Source: Cardinalis cardinalis (Eukaryota; Chordata; Aves; Passeriformes; Cardinalidae). From it: a stretch of 64,000 nucleotides of DNA. Under the pieces are notes generated by a model that did no database searches, was not told the DNA's origin, and saw only the letters and a program-made list of their open reading frames with translations. Positions 49,001 through 57,219 of the stretch are shown in pieces. Location: positions 1,095,959 to 1,159,958 of the forward strand of contig JACDOX010000062.1 of assembly GCA_014549065.1 (NCBI GenBank), read 5' to 3'. Both the position numbers and the translations under genes were made by a program. Position 1 is the first letter of the stretch. Each line of letters begins with the position of its first letter.

Positions 49001-52000
49001 TCTCATGACCTCCTGAGTTCTGCAGCCCGGAGTTCTACAATGATAACAGATCTTTGTGCTTTCTGCTGGTGAGAATTCCAATTCCTTTGGGGAACAAGGA
49101 AAATAAATGGTCTTCTACCACTGGAAGAAGTTTTTCCAAACTGCCTAAGGCCTGGCTGAGCTCTGGAAAATGTAGANAAAGAAGCTGTATCCATATGCAT
49201 TCATAACACAAAGTCTAGAAGACAACATAAGGAAGAAAATTCAACTGCACAAGGGACAGTGTCTAAAATATCTCTAATTTTAGTCCCTGGAAGTTACACA
49301 ACCAGCAGATGAAGGCTGTGCTACAGCAACACAATTTAGCTGGAGAATAAATGCATCAAGTTACGCAGATTGACAACACCTTGACCTTTTGCATTTCCAC
49401 ATATTAGGCACTGGATGAAGCAGTAATNCCACTGAAGTCAAAGGCAAAATTTATGCAACTTCCATGAGAGCAGGATTTAAACCAGGAGCTTTGAAATGGG
49501 AGAGCGTGAGTAAAGACAGTCTATTTCCTTCACTGAGAGAAATCTATCTGTCCTGACTCCAAAGTGTGACCATTCCACCAGGAATGGAAACTACATAACT
49601 CTGGAAGTTTTTCAGATTGATATTAAAATTCAAGACATCAATATTTTTTCTCTAAGTGAATACAATAATGATATTCGCTGAATATGCTGAAAACAAAGTC
49701 AGTTNACAAAACCCAAACCTTATTCCAGGAATACTCATTTTCAAGATCTCCCAGAGGTATGTAGACTTCTTACCATGAAAAGTAATCCCCACTAGGCCAG
49801 AGAGACTATGAATTTTCATGGAAAGCTTTGTCTTTCTCAGCTATGCAAATGAAATTCAGATAACCCATAGAGTCAGTCTACAGAACCCTAAAATGCCTTA
49901 AGCACAATTAGGAATAAAAGAGGCCTTACTGCCTGACGGTGATGATTACCATGCCCTTCAGGTAAGTGTGCATAAGGCAATCTAAAATTATTCAGCTCTC
50001 AGGAGTGNGTGCTAATCAGAGGTTCTCCTAAGCAGAACTATTACCAGTCCTTTAAAATAACCTCTAAAGCATTCCTAGGAGACATAGGATAAGGCATCAA
50101 GTTACTTTATTTTATGAATCATGAAATTTGAAAACATGTAATTGAATGTGTTGAGATTTACTTCATAACGTTTATTTGCCTCTAATGCTTTTAGAGAATG
50201 ACCCATCTGCATTTTTCAGAAGCTATCTCTTCATTTTCTTTCCATTTCCCTGTCTTTCAAAGCTCTACCCTGATTCTCCTTTTGCTTTTCCTATGTAAAT
50301 GAAGAATAGCTCTAATGATCTTAAGAGGAGCATGTTNGTTTTATGTTTTAACTCTTTTGTTGGAAACACCTGCTGGTTTGAATTGTCCATCAGTTCACAG
50401 AATATGAGTTGGAAGGGACACACAAGGACCACTGAAGTCCAGCTCCTGGCCCTACACAGGACCATCCCCTAGAGTCACACCATGTGCTTGACACTGTTGT
50501 CCAAAGACTTCTTGAACTCTGTCAGGCTGATGTTGCAACCACTGCCCTGGGGAGCCTGTTCCAGGCTCTGGGTGGAACCACTCTTCAACCCCTCTCTGGG
50601 TGAAGAATCTTTGTGTAATATCCAACCTAAACCTCTCAACACAATTTCCTGTCATTCTCTTTGGTCCTGTTGCTTGTCAAAGAGGAGAGAGATTGGTACC
50701 TGCCCCTCATCTTTTCCCTTGTGAGGAAGCTATAGACGGCTGTGAGGTCTCATCTCAGTCTTNTTTTCTCCGGGTCAGCTGGCCTGCCTATTTTCTGTGT
50801 AATCATTTTTATCTAAGCCTGATGGTCACTGCCACTAAACACATTTGTTAACTGGAGTTAATCTCATTCATAACACATTCTTAAGGATCTTAACAGTTGA
50901 AACCCCTTAGTGTCAGAAATGTGTTTGTGTGTTGCTGTTTTTAAGTTCAGCATGCCTGCATTATATTGGTTGTTACATGTATTATTTCACTCATTTCACT
51001 CTTTAAAATATATTTCATTTGNATAACATGAATACATCCCTTTCCTACCATGTTGAAAAAAATTTTAACTTTCAACTCAACATCTTTTTTTTCCAAGTCT
51101 ATGTTTTTGTCTAGCATTCAAGAGGAAAACAAGCACATTCTTAGAAATGTATTTTATAAAAAAATGTGATTTTCCCTGGGCCTAGACCTTCTAAATAGGT
51201 CTTGCTGGAAAGTGGATGTCAGCAAGCCCTACTTTTCTTGTTTGAAGATGGAAACTTAATGGGCTATGGGGTTTTTTTTGTTGCAATTCAGAGTGGGAAG
51301 GCACTGTCTTCTATGAACAGGAGAGGGAAGATAGAAGTGGATGAGTGCCAAAAGGAAAAAAAAAAGCATAAAAGAATTGACAGCATTCAAAGGCAAGAGG
51401 TTGAAAGCCTGTTTCTTACCATCNATTTATTAAAGTAAAAGCTTTAACATTCAGAAAGCCTTATTTAAAGTAGGTAAGTTTTGGGTTTAAGTAGTTGGCT
51501 GTTGTTGGATTGCATTAGGACCTTACCTNCTGCTTACAAAGGAAATCCTTATTACATGGTAATGCCTGTCAACCACACTGGGCGACTCCTCTATCCCTTA
51601 CACTTGCAAACTTCTCATTGCAATTAAATGATCTCTGAATAAATCCCTCTTTATGGAGTACAACTTAATCTGGTTTTGTTTGAGCCAATCATAACAGGAG
51701 ATTTTAAGTCATGTCCTTTCCCTGATGCTGCTGAAGTGCTGGCAATTTGCTGTGCTCCAAAGCTTCAGAAAGGCATTCTCGTTAGTCCGATGAGAATTGG
51801 TGCGCATGCGTCAAACNCCGAGTGGGCGTTCACAGGGAGCACAGGCTACATGCTCCTTTCAAGAATCANATGAATTGTTGTTACCCTTTCACCCAAGTGA
51901 TTTGAGTCCTCAGCTGAAAAGNGGGAAATGGTTTCAAATTCTCATGCTATGTAATGGCACAGGGCTGATAACTCACCAAGAAGTTTCCTAATTAACATTT

Positions 52001-54010
52001 AGTTTTGGATGTATTTCAGTTGTTTTTTTTCTCTTGATGTTGCTTTTACTTTTCAGTTCAAGAAGGCTGTAAGTCTGCAGTTCAGTAATTAGAAATNACT
52101 CCTGGTGGGGAAGGGCTCACACAGGCTCTTGACTGCTCCTGTGACTGAATAACATAGAAGTCTTAAAGGTTTATTGGGAGACATTTCTGTTAATTGAGGG
52201 CTTTGACTCCCTCAGAGCAACTGGATGTTGAAAAGATCTCCACCTGTTTTTAAATGAAGCTTGGAATGACTTGCTGAGGGACCTAACAGTCTAGACCTGA
52301 GTGGAGAACTTGCCTGCCTCANGTGGGAGCTGTAAGCAGAGCTCAGNGCAGGTTCTTCGCTNCCCACAGAATCTTTTACCTTATTCCTTGTAACAGCTGC
52401 AGGGAGCTTCTAGAGAAAGTATATGTATGCAATCAGTATTACATAAGGCAACTCTTAAGAGCAGCAAGCACACACTTTGTGCTCCTGCTCTGCATTTCAT
52501 CCCATCTTGCTGCAGGCCAAATCACAGCACAAGTTCTGTTGTGTCTTGCAGGACCTCTACATCATATCCAGCATTAGAGTCCTCCTCAGGCTGAGGTACA
52601 GCAATCTCCCTTCCTGTCTGGATTCCCAAAGCAGCAAAGAGAGCACAGAGTGAAGAACCCTTTACCTTTTCTTAGGGGCTTCTCCAAGCTTGACCTCTGC
52701 CCTGTGCAAAGCCAGTACAAGATACATGGCACAGCAAGTGCCTTCCATCAAAGGGCTTTTCTTGAGCAGGCCTTATCGCATGGATAGGATGAACTTGATG
52801 CATCCATATAACCAGANTCTGTTAAGCTTTCCAGTTGGTGCAGTTTAGTGTTAGATGCTGACCACATCCAGGTGCTTACAGAACAGAAATTACCTAAAAT
52901 TCCTTCTGAACCCAACCCCCTTCTACCTTCTAGAGAACCTCCAAAGCTCTTCAAGTACATTTGAGAGAAAATATATTTTGTTTTATATTTCACCCTATGT
53001 TTCTATTTTCATATTTTTATATATTAAGTATGACAGGTATAGTTAACTTACAGTGCATTTTACCATTAAGTTCTTCACATTATCTTCACAATCTGTTTCC
53101 TACCTTAGGTACCTCAAAGTGCCTCAGGCTCTCTTCCCTGTGAGTAGGGTCACATGAAACACTTCACTCAACCCATAAAACATTCGTACCTTCCTCTTTC
53201 TGCTGTGCAGTTAAACAAATCCACATCACAGCTGTTTCTTTAAGCTTAAACTGTGTCTACTCATGATCTTCCAGAAGCACCTAAGTGACTGTATTTTCCA
53301 GGGAGGCTAAGTGCCTCCAAGTGACACACCAAGCAGCCAGTCTCTCTGCAACTCCACCTGCTACCAGCGGAGCAGCCATAGCAGGTTTTGCCCTAGAAGA
53401 TGCGCTGAAAACCTTGTTCTGTTTCCAAGGTTTTATTTTTAGCTCTGATAGAGGAAACACATACTTCAGGGGTCAGCAAAAATATATCAGTGATTACCTA
53501 TCTGAGAACATTTCTATTTTTCTAAGCATTCCGTTATGAACGTGATTTTTATTCTATCAAAGCAGNGCGAGAGGCGTTTGCCTGGAAGCCAGCCCTTCTT
53601 GAAACATGTCTTCCTCCCGAGAGGTTCCTGTGCACATAGTCTGATTTATTTGAGGAACCCTTTCATGTTCGGAGTAATACTTAGAAATAATTCCTGCTCC
53701 AAAAGGCTCGAAAGATGAGATTAATTTATGCCTGCTCCTTATGGGGAGCTTCGATGCTGATTCCGGCGAGACAAAGCATCACGTAAGGGTTTTGCATCAG
53801 ACGGTGCTGAGAGAGCACCGAGACGAGCCCGCTCCCCGCGGCCGCACCGCGTTCCCCGCGGATCGGCTCCGCGCCGCTCCCCGCGCCCGCCGCCAGCCCC
53901 CGGCCAGCCCCCTCGGCGTAGCGGCCACTCACCTCCACGAAGTAGAAGCAGGGCAGGAGGGTGACGCTGTCCTTGGTCACTTTGCCCTTCTGCCGCTCCT
54001 TCGCGGACAT
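26696..54010 (-). CDS. PLPPR4: PLPPR4 (phospholipid phosphatase-related protein 4, PRG-1), seven coding exons
   Basis: The coding sequence joins 53933-54010, 40872-41057, 36489-36618, 34594-34789, 31408-31465, 29991-30164 and 26696-28033, all minus strand. That is 2160 nt, or 719 residues plus TGA. Every intron is GT-AG and all phases fit. I recognise it from the start MSAKERQKGKV, the tail ending GTSPTRAYKD, and close resemblance throughout to mammalian PLPPR4. The family is a set of neuronal six-pass membrane proteins related to lipid phosphate phosphatases. PRG-1 acts at the postsynaptic side of glutamatergic synapses, where it modulates lysophosphatidic acid signalling. Membrane segments sit near residues 16-37, 72-97, 131-151, 204-221, 231-248 and 258-282. 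Residues 275-719 are a long, Ser-rich cytoplasmic tail. N166 and N171 are sequons in the extracellular loop. The catalytic motifs are degenerate. The protein is close to the length of the human form counted from the same Met. No frameshift or stop is seen. Confidence 0.97.
28034..29990 (-). other. PLPPR4: PLPPR4 intron 6
   Basis: About 2.0 kb between GTAAAT and ATATCAG. No repeat or embedded gene recognised. Confidence 0.9.
29991..30164 (-). CDS. PLPPR4: PLPPR4 coding exon 6 (residues 217-274)
   Basis: The acceptor TTTTTCAAG ends at 30165 and the donor GTAAAT starts at 29990. It is 174 nt, exactly 58 codons, phase 0 on both sides. It reads MYFNSTLTDSSKLLKPLL to GGGIALYL and codes membrane segment 5 and most of segment 6. 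The C3-equivalent motif is TRITQYKNHPVD (residues 248-259). The position of the catalytic His in active LPPs (SRxxxxxHxxxD) is Asn255 here, while Arg249 and Asp259 are kept. Confidence 0.97.
30165..31407 (-). other. PLPPR4: PLPPR4 intron 5
   Basis: About 1.2 kb between GTGAGT and TTTCAAG. No repeat recognised. Confidence 0.9.
31408..31465 (-). CDS. PLPPR4: PLPPR4 coding exon 5 (end of 197 to 216)
   Basis: This 58-nt exon lies between the acceptor CTTGGCAG (ending 31466) and the donor GTGAGT (31407-31402). A completes Arg197, then KSFPSQHATLAAFAAVYIS. It holds the C2-equivalent motif SQH (residues 202-204). Active lipid phosphate phosphatases have SGH here, so the His is kept and the Gly is Gln. 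It also starts membrane segment 4. It is too short for ordinary ORF calling and was placed by frame and splice sites. Confidence 0.96.
31466..34593 (-). other. PLPPR4: PLPPR4 intron 4
   Basis: About 3.1 kb with a non-consensus donor (GTTGGT) and acceptor TTGGCAG. No repeat recognised. The stretch 33196-34991, which includes exon 4, has no N. Confidence 0.9.
34594..34789 (-). CDS. PLPPR4: PLPPR4 coding exon 4 (residues 132-196 and part of 197)
   Basis: The acceptor TTTCCTAG ends at 34790. GT completes Gly132, then VHVFGLCATALVTDIIQL. The exon ends with AG, two bases of Arg197. It is 196 nt. It codes membrane segment 3, the region equivalent to LPP motif C1 (QLSTGYQAPYF, residues 149-159) and the large extracellular loop. 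That loop has sequons N166 (NYT) and N171 (NVS) and cysteines 163, 174 and 185. The donor is AAG followed by GTTGGT (34593-34588), a poor match to GTRAGT, but the junction is fixed by the frame and by conservation. Confidence 0.96.
34790..36488 (-). other. PLPPR4: PLPPR4 intron 3
   Basis: About 1.7 kb between GTGGGT and TTTCCTAG. Nothing else recognised. Confidence 0.9.
36489..36618 (-). CDS. PLPPR4: PLPPR4 coding exon 3 (residues 89-131 and first base of 132)
   Basis: The acceptor ...TCATTGCAG ends at 36619. The exon reads IMIGEGILYCCLSKRRNG and continues to RRAVRFV, then gives one base of the Gly132 codon before the donor GTGGGT (36488-36483). It is 130 nt, start phase 0, end phase 1. It covers the end of membrane segment 2 and the cytoplasmic loop with the INAGGCNFNSFLRRA stretch shared by this subfamily. 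Confidence 0.97.
36619..40871 (-). other. PLPPR4: PLPPR4 intron 2
   Basis: About 4.3 kb between GTAAGT and ATTGCAG. AT-rich with short T and A runs (for example 38519-38530). No repeat family or nested gene recognised. Confidence 0.9.
40872..41057 (-). CDS. PLPPR4: PLPPR4 coding exon 2 (residues 27-88)
   Basis: The acceptor is a pyrimidine tract ending in TAG (41060-41058). The exon starts LPILASSVVSLYFLEL and ends ...AGPSIT, followed by the donor GTAAGT (40871-40866). It is 186 nt, phase 0 at both ends. It codes the rest of membrane segment 1, the first extracellular loop and most of segment 2. The N at 40977 falls in the third position of a TTN codon where mammals have Phe, so a T/C ambiguity there would be silent. 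Confidence 0.97.
42745..42779. repeat. TG/TA microsatellite in intron 1
   Basis: A TG-rich run passes into (TA)n. It is followed to about 43070 by very AT-rich sequence with many TATAT and ATACATA words. Confidence 0.85.
44171..44218. repeat. 24-base tandem duplication
   Basis: Two adjacent 24-base units (44171-44194 and 44195-44218), both starting CTTACCAT and containing TTTCTTTTAAAA, differ at a few positions. Confidence 0.85.
47531..47545. repeat. Poly(A) run
   Basis: Fifteen A residues on the plus strand. No retrotransposed body was recognised on its left, so it may be a simple mononucleotide tract. Confidence 0.8.
47946..48262 (+). repeat. Solo LTR-like repeat, copy 2, in PLPPR4 intron 1
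   Basis: This is the second copy of the family at 19794-20080, in the same orientation and antisense to PLPPR4. It keeps a CCAAT box (GACCAATGAG, 48071-48080) and a full TATA box (TATAAAAGAG, 48092-48101) about 20 bases apart, the layout of an LTR promoter. Five or more Ns cluster at 48113-48141, which may reflect collapsed or polymorphic repeat reads. No retroviral internal sequence was recognised on either side. Confidence 0.7.
50393..50830 (-). repeat. CR1 LINE 3' end in PLPPR4 intron 1
   Basis: The plus strand starts with TTCACAGAATATGAGTTGGA and AGGGACAC, the antisense of the CR1 terminus. It continues through the conserved GGGGAGCCTGTTCCAGG (50549-50565) and CTCTGGGTGAAGAATCTTTG (50595-50614). 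It is 5' truncated near the CTCCGGGTCAGCTGGCC stretch. It lies in the same orientation as PLPPR4 transcription. The short open frames on both strands here are parts of the repeat. Confidence 0.85.
53933..54010 (-). CDS. PLPPR4: PLPPR4 coding exon 1 (residues 1-26)
   Basis: The ATG is at 54010-54008 and opens MSAKERQKGKVTKDSV. The exon ends in GAG followed by the donor GTGAGT (53932-53927), phase 0. It codes the short cytoplasmic N-terminus and the start of the first membrane segment (residues LLPCFYFVE). I chose this Met because it matches the conserved MSAKER start and sits in the CpG island. The frame stays open upstream to at least 54436, but no in-frame ATG occurs between 54010 and the one at 54436, so a longer form like the human one cannot start inside this exon with an ATG. 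Confidence 0.95.
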
Positions 54011-54135
54011 GCTGGCGGGCTGCGGGCGGCGGCCCCGCGGCCAAGCGCTGCCCCGGCCGCTCGCAGCCGCCCGGCCGCCGCGGCTCTCCCCCGCCGCCGC
54101 CGCCGCCGTGCCGAGCGCTGCGCCGTGCGCGGGGC

Positions 54136-54143
54136 TGACGTCA
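54136..54143. promoter_or_regulatory. Palindromic CRE (TGACGTCA) in the PLPPR4 promoter
   Basis: This is a perfect eight-base cAMP response element, flanked as CTGACGTCAG, inside the CpG island 126-133 bases upstream of the PLPPR4 ATG. Full CREs in CpG islands near start sites are the class most often bound by CREB/ATF. Whether it lies upstream of the transcription start or in the 5' UTR is not known. Confidence 0.6.
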
Positions 54144-54260
54144 GGAGCCGGCTCGGCGGGCGGGGGTCCCGGCCAGCTTAACTCCTTCGCGCCGGCCGGG
54201 CGGGGACCGGGGGCAGGGGAGCCCCGGGCCCTGCGCCCGCACCNCGGGGATGCTCTGGCT

Positions 54261-56121
54261 GCGGCGGGAGATTTGTGCGCACACGTACGGGTTCGAGAGA
54301 GCTGAACGGGATCCCTGAGGGCATCAGGGTGTTCGGGATGCTCCTTGAGGAGTCTGCGGCGTCTATCTTGTTTCTGGGAAATATTTTTTCTGAAACAGAG
54401 CAGTAGAACGTTCCAGCGAATAGCATTCCTATACAACCAATGTTCTTTTGTTGCAGGTGTACTCTTTTTGAAATCAAGACGTTAATGATAGCTCACCTCA
54501 GTCTTAGTGCCAGTCAGGGGGAGTAGTGTGACTGGGACTGAGCCAAACTGAGCTCTTCAACCCCATGTGCAATACTGAGGCATGTGATTTCTCTGATCTG
54601 TTGAGTATCTGGTGCAGTTCCTGCTACAGTCTTGAAGAGAACAGAATTAACCCGAGCAATTGTTTCCATGGTGAAATGTGCTAAGATCCTATTTATGGAT
54701 CAAAGTTTGCAGCNTTCTCTCAGGCAAGCTCCTGTTGATGTCAGTGAGAGTTACCCTGGATGAGGCCTGCAGGAATTATCTGTGAAAGATAGCATTTACA
54801 TTCTTTGTAGAACATTAATAAGGTCTGCAAAAGTTGTCTTGTGCCTATAAGCTCGCTCCTGCATTGTGATGTTCAGCTTTAATGTACAAGGAGAGAAGTG
54901 TGACTCAAGCAGTTGTTTATTTCCTGTCTTTCTCCTTTTGAGGGAAAATGGGAAATTACCTGCTGTTTTTGTTCAGATGGTTGCTAGTATTTTGGCTGCT
55001 ATGGCAATGGAGGTGAAGATTCTCATCAGCCCCTTTTCTTTTCTAGCTGTTCTCTTTCCATTTATCCACAGTGGATATGCCAATCCATGCTCTGCACTGA
55101 GTAGACAAGCTTCATGAGAGGGTAAAATCAAAAATGTACTTCATGCCTGCAGGCAGGTGTGGAAGGCAAATCTGTAGTCTGACTCCAAATCATTGAAAAA
55201 GACTTTTCAGAGCTGCAGCACACGTTGCCATACCAACACATATTCTTGTCTTAACCCTGTTAGGAAAGATTTACTGGGTTTCTGCTGGCTCAGGAGTCAN
55301 GGCAATTGTAAAAGGCAGGTCAGTGGTCTCCAGGTAGTGGAGGTAGCCAGGGGGGTTACTGGGAACAGAAGATCTGTGAGCAGAGGAGATTTGTTCCTGT
55401 CCATCAGCACTAAACTCCAGGAAATTACTAAGAATGCTGTGGGCATGTCCAGTAGTGGTTCATACCCATCAGTACAAGTCTAGTCTTTAAATNGAAGTAC
55501 TCACTTTTTGTTAACTTTCCTGGTGGTTTATCCCAAGTAAAACAGCAAGAGTTGAGGAGCTGTTGTAAGATTTTGTTCTTGCCAAATATGTTATTATTGA
55601 GGAGAGTGGGTAATGAGTGATACCACTTAATAGCATTTACTGTATCAGCCTCGATTGTCGTGAAATCATTAATCTGGCTTGAAAATAATCAGCATACTCT
55701 AATAAAAATTATTCAAGAGTACTTTTTCTGCCTGTTTCACACAAAATTGCTTTATTCTGGGAGAATCAGGAGGATCAGGTGCTTCTCTGGTAAAATGAAT
55801 GAATAAGAGCACATTACGATGTAACTTTAGAAACTGGAAAAATTCCTCCTATAAGTTATATTTTATCATTGNACTGCCTAAAGGCCTGTTAAGAGTGAAT
55901 TTATGATAGGTACAGTGAAACAAAAGGTAGTAGCCAGCCTCTATTCTACAAACTCACTATAAATATGTGTCTGATGGGAAGGATACCATGCAAGCTGTGT
56001 GACTGCTGTAAGGGCAGGAAGAGTTGTGCTAATCCTCTGTGTTTGATTCTGATAGAGCTAGGAGTGGGGTTATATATGAGAAAGCTGAAGTGGTTGCTTT
56101 TTGTCAGTGACATAGCTTGCC
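54261..56121. other. Upstream flank of PLPPR4
   Basis: GC content falls quickly after the CpG island. No upstream exon could be supported, though a non-coding 5' exon cannot be excluded. No repeat recognised. Confidence 0.5.
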
Positions 56122-56300
56122 ACAGAATCACAGAACATGTTGAGTGGGAAGGGACCCACAAGGATCATCAAGACCAACTCCTGGCCCTGCAAAGGACTAT
56201 CTCCAAGAGTCACACCATGTGCCCAAGAGCATTGTCCAAATGCTTCTTGAACTGTATCAGGTGCTGTGAGCACTTCTCTTGGTCAGTCAAACACTGAGAA
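56122..56300 (-). repeat. CR1 LINE 3' end, heavily truncated
   Basis: The plus strand has CACAGAATCACAGAACATG and GTGGGAAGGGACC, then AGACCAACTCCTGGCCCTGC, a good antisense match to the CR1 3' terminus. The match fades after about 56280. Compared with the intron 1 copy the two share long runs, such as AGAGTCACACCATGTGC (56207-56223; 50472-50488), so they belong to the same or a close subfamily. Confidence 0.85.
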
Positions 56301-56479
56301 GGATGAGCCTCCCTCCTGATATGCACAGTGACCGAGTTCCAGCCTTCATCTTTAACAGGCCCTTGACTAACAGTCCTTTGGCTAATTACCCTGTAGGGTT
56401 CTGAGTCCACCTGCTTCTCCACTACACTGGAGGTTCAAGACTCCTAAAAGTCTTGAGACTGTAGTGTCTCTGAAAATAA

Positions 56480-56689
56480 TCAGTCTATCTCTTGCTCATT
56501 CACTTGAATAGTGAGTAGCCTGTCCACTTCTTCCTGTAGCTCCTTCACCTGGTGACATAGCTCCTTACCCACAGCACACCTTCTGCAAAAGAACTGTTTG
56601 TCATCCCCAGCCTCACAAAGAGGCATCACAGGCACTCCTGGAAACCTGTGACCTGGACAGCTACATCTACTGTCAGCATGCTTTGGCAC
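56480..56689 (-). pseudogene. Short retroelement-like reading frame
   Basis: This minus-strand frame of about 69 codons shows a Cys-rich start (CRRCAVGKELC) followed by a heptad-like coiled segment (QVKELQEEVDRL). The pattern of paired cysteines followed by an ELQEEV-type coiled coil is one I associate with the first ORF of avian retroelements (CR1 ORF1 or a related gag-like frame). It sits between a CR1 end and an LTR relic, which supports a transposon origin. It has no clear start, no continuing frame and is almost certainly not a host gene. The exact element is not identified. Confidence 0.4.
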
Positions 56690-56929
56690 AGCTGGCTCAG
56701 TGACTCTTGCAGCTACATGGGATTCTAGTCAAACAGAGGAGGAGAAGGCTCAGCAGTGCCTGCATCCCAGCNTGGGACAGGTCTGTCTTGCACTCATCCA
56801 AAGGTGACATTGATAGGCAAGCATGGACATGTCTAGGGTGCATTTACCACCCTTCTCTCTGGGCTTTCACTTAGGTCCTCACTTGAGACTCAGCTAGAAC
56901 AATCACTTTCTCAGGAATAAGTAACCAAG

Positions 56930-57219
56930 GTACAGGTAAAGTGCCACTTCACCATTTCAGCCTTGGTGTGCTGCCAGCAGTGGATTCCTAGATGCCAATA
57001 GGGTTGGCAATAAATTTACTAATAAATTGATACTGAATTGAACTTATTTCCCCAAGTCTAGTCTGTTCTGTCTGAGACAGTAACTGTCTTGTCTTGTCTG
57101 TTCTTGTCTTGACCCATAAGCCTTTTCTCATATTTTCTGTCCCCTCTCAGGCTGAGGAGGAGAGTGATAGAGAGGCTTTGGTAGACACCNGGTGTATGTC
57201 CAACGGCAGTCCAACACAA
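56930..57219 (+). repeat. 3' part of an avian ERVL-type LTR
   Basis: I recognise the series CCCCAAGTCTAGTCTGTTCTG, GACAGTAACTGTCTTG, GACCCATAAGCCTTTTCTCA, TATTTTCTGTCCCCTCTCAG and GCTGAGGAGGAGAGTGATAG as the R/U5 end of a common avian ERVL-like LTR. It closes at CCAACACA (57211-57218). The left boundary is unclear and the rest of the provirus was not found. The copy is old and diverged, so it serves only as a relic. Confidence 0.65.

Larger units (their letters stand above)
41058..53932 (-). other. PLPPR4: PLPPR4 intron 1
   Basis: The largest intron, about 12.9 kb between GTGAGT and TTCTAG. It holds the TG/TA microsatellite (42.75 kb), a 24-base tandem duplication (44.17 kb), AT-rich tracts near 43.0 and 47.1 kb, LTR copy 2 (47.9-48.3 kb) and a CR1 3' end (50.4-50.8 kb). 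A TGCGCATGCG word lies at 51801-51810. The remaining sequence shows nothing I recognise. Confidence 0.9.
53815..54260 (-). promoter_or_regulatory. PLPPR4: CpG island promoter and 5' UTR of PLPPR4
   Basis: This is by far the most GC- and CpG-dense stretch in a window that is otherwise AT-rich and CpG-poor. It surrounds exon 1 and its start codon. There are several GC-box-like runs (for example GGGCGGGG near 54158-54165 and 54197-54204) and no clear TATA box in a sensible place, as usual for neuronal CpG-island promoters. The exact transcription start cannot be read. The overlapping long open frames on both strands reflect GC richness, not extra genes. Confidence 0.85.

Noticed and set aside
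53726..54436. Long open frames on both strands across the CpG island
   Set aside because: GC-rich sequence has few stop codons. Only the PLPPR4 exon 1 frame from 54010 is supported by conservation and a splice donor.
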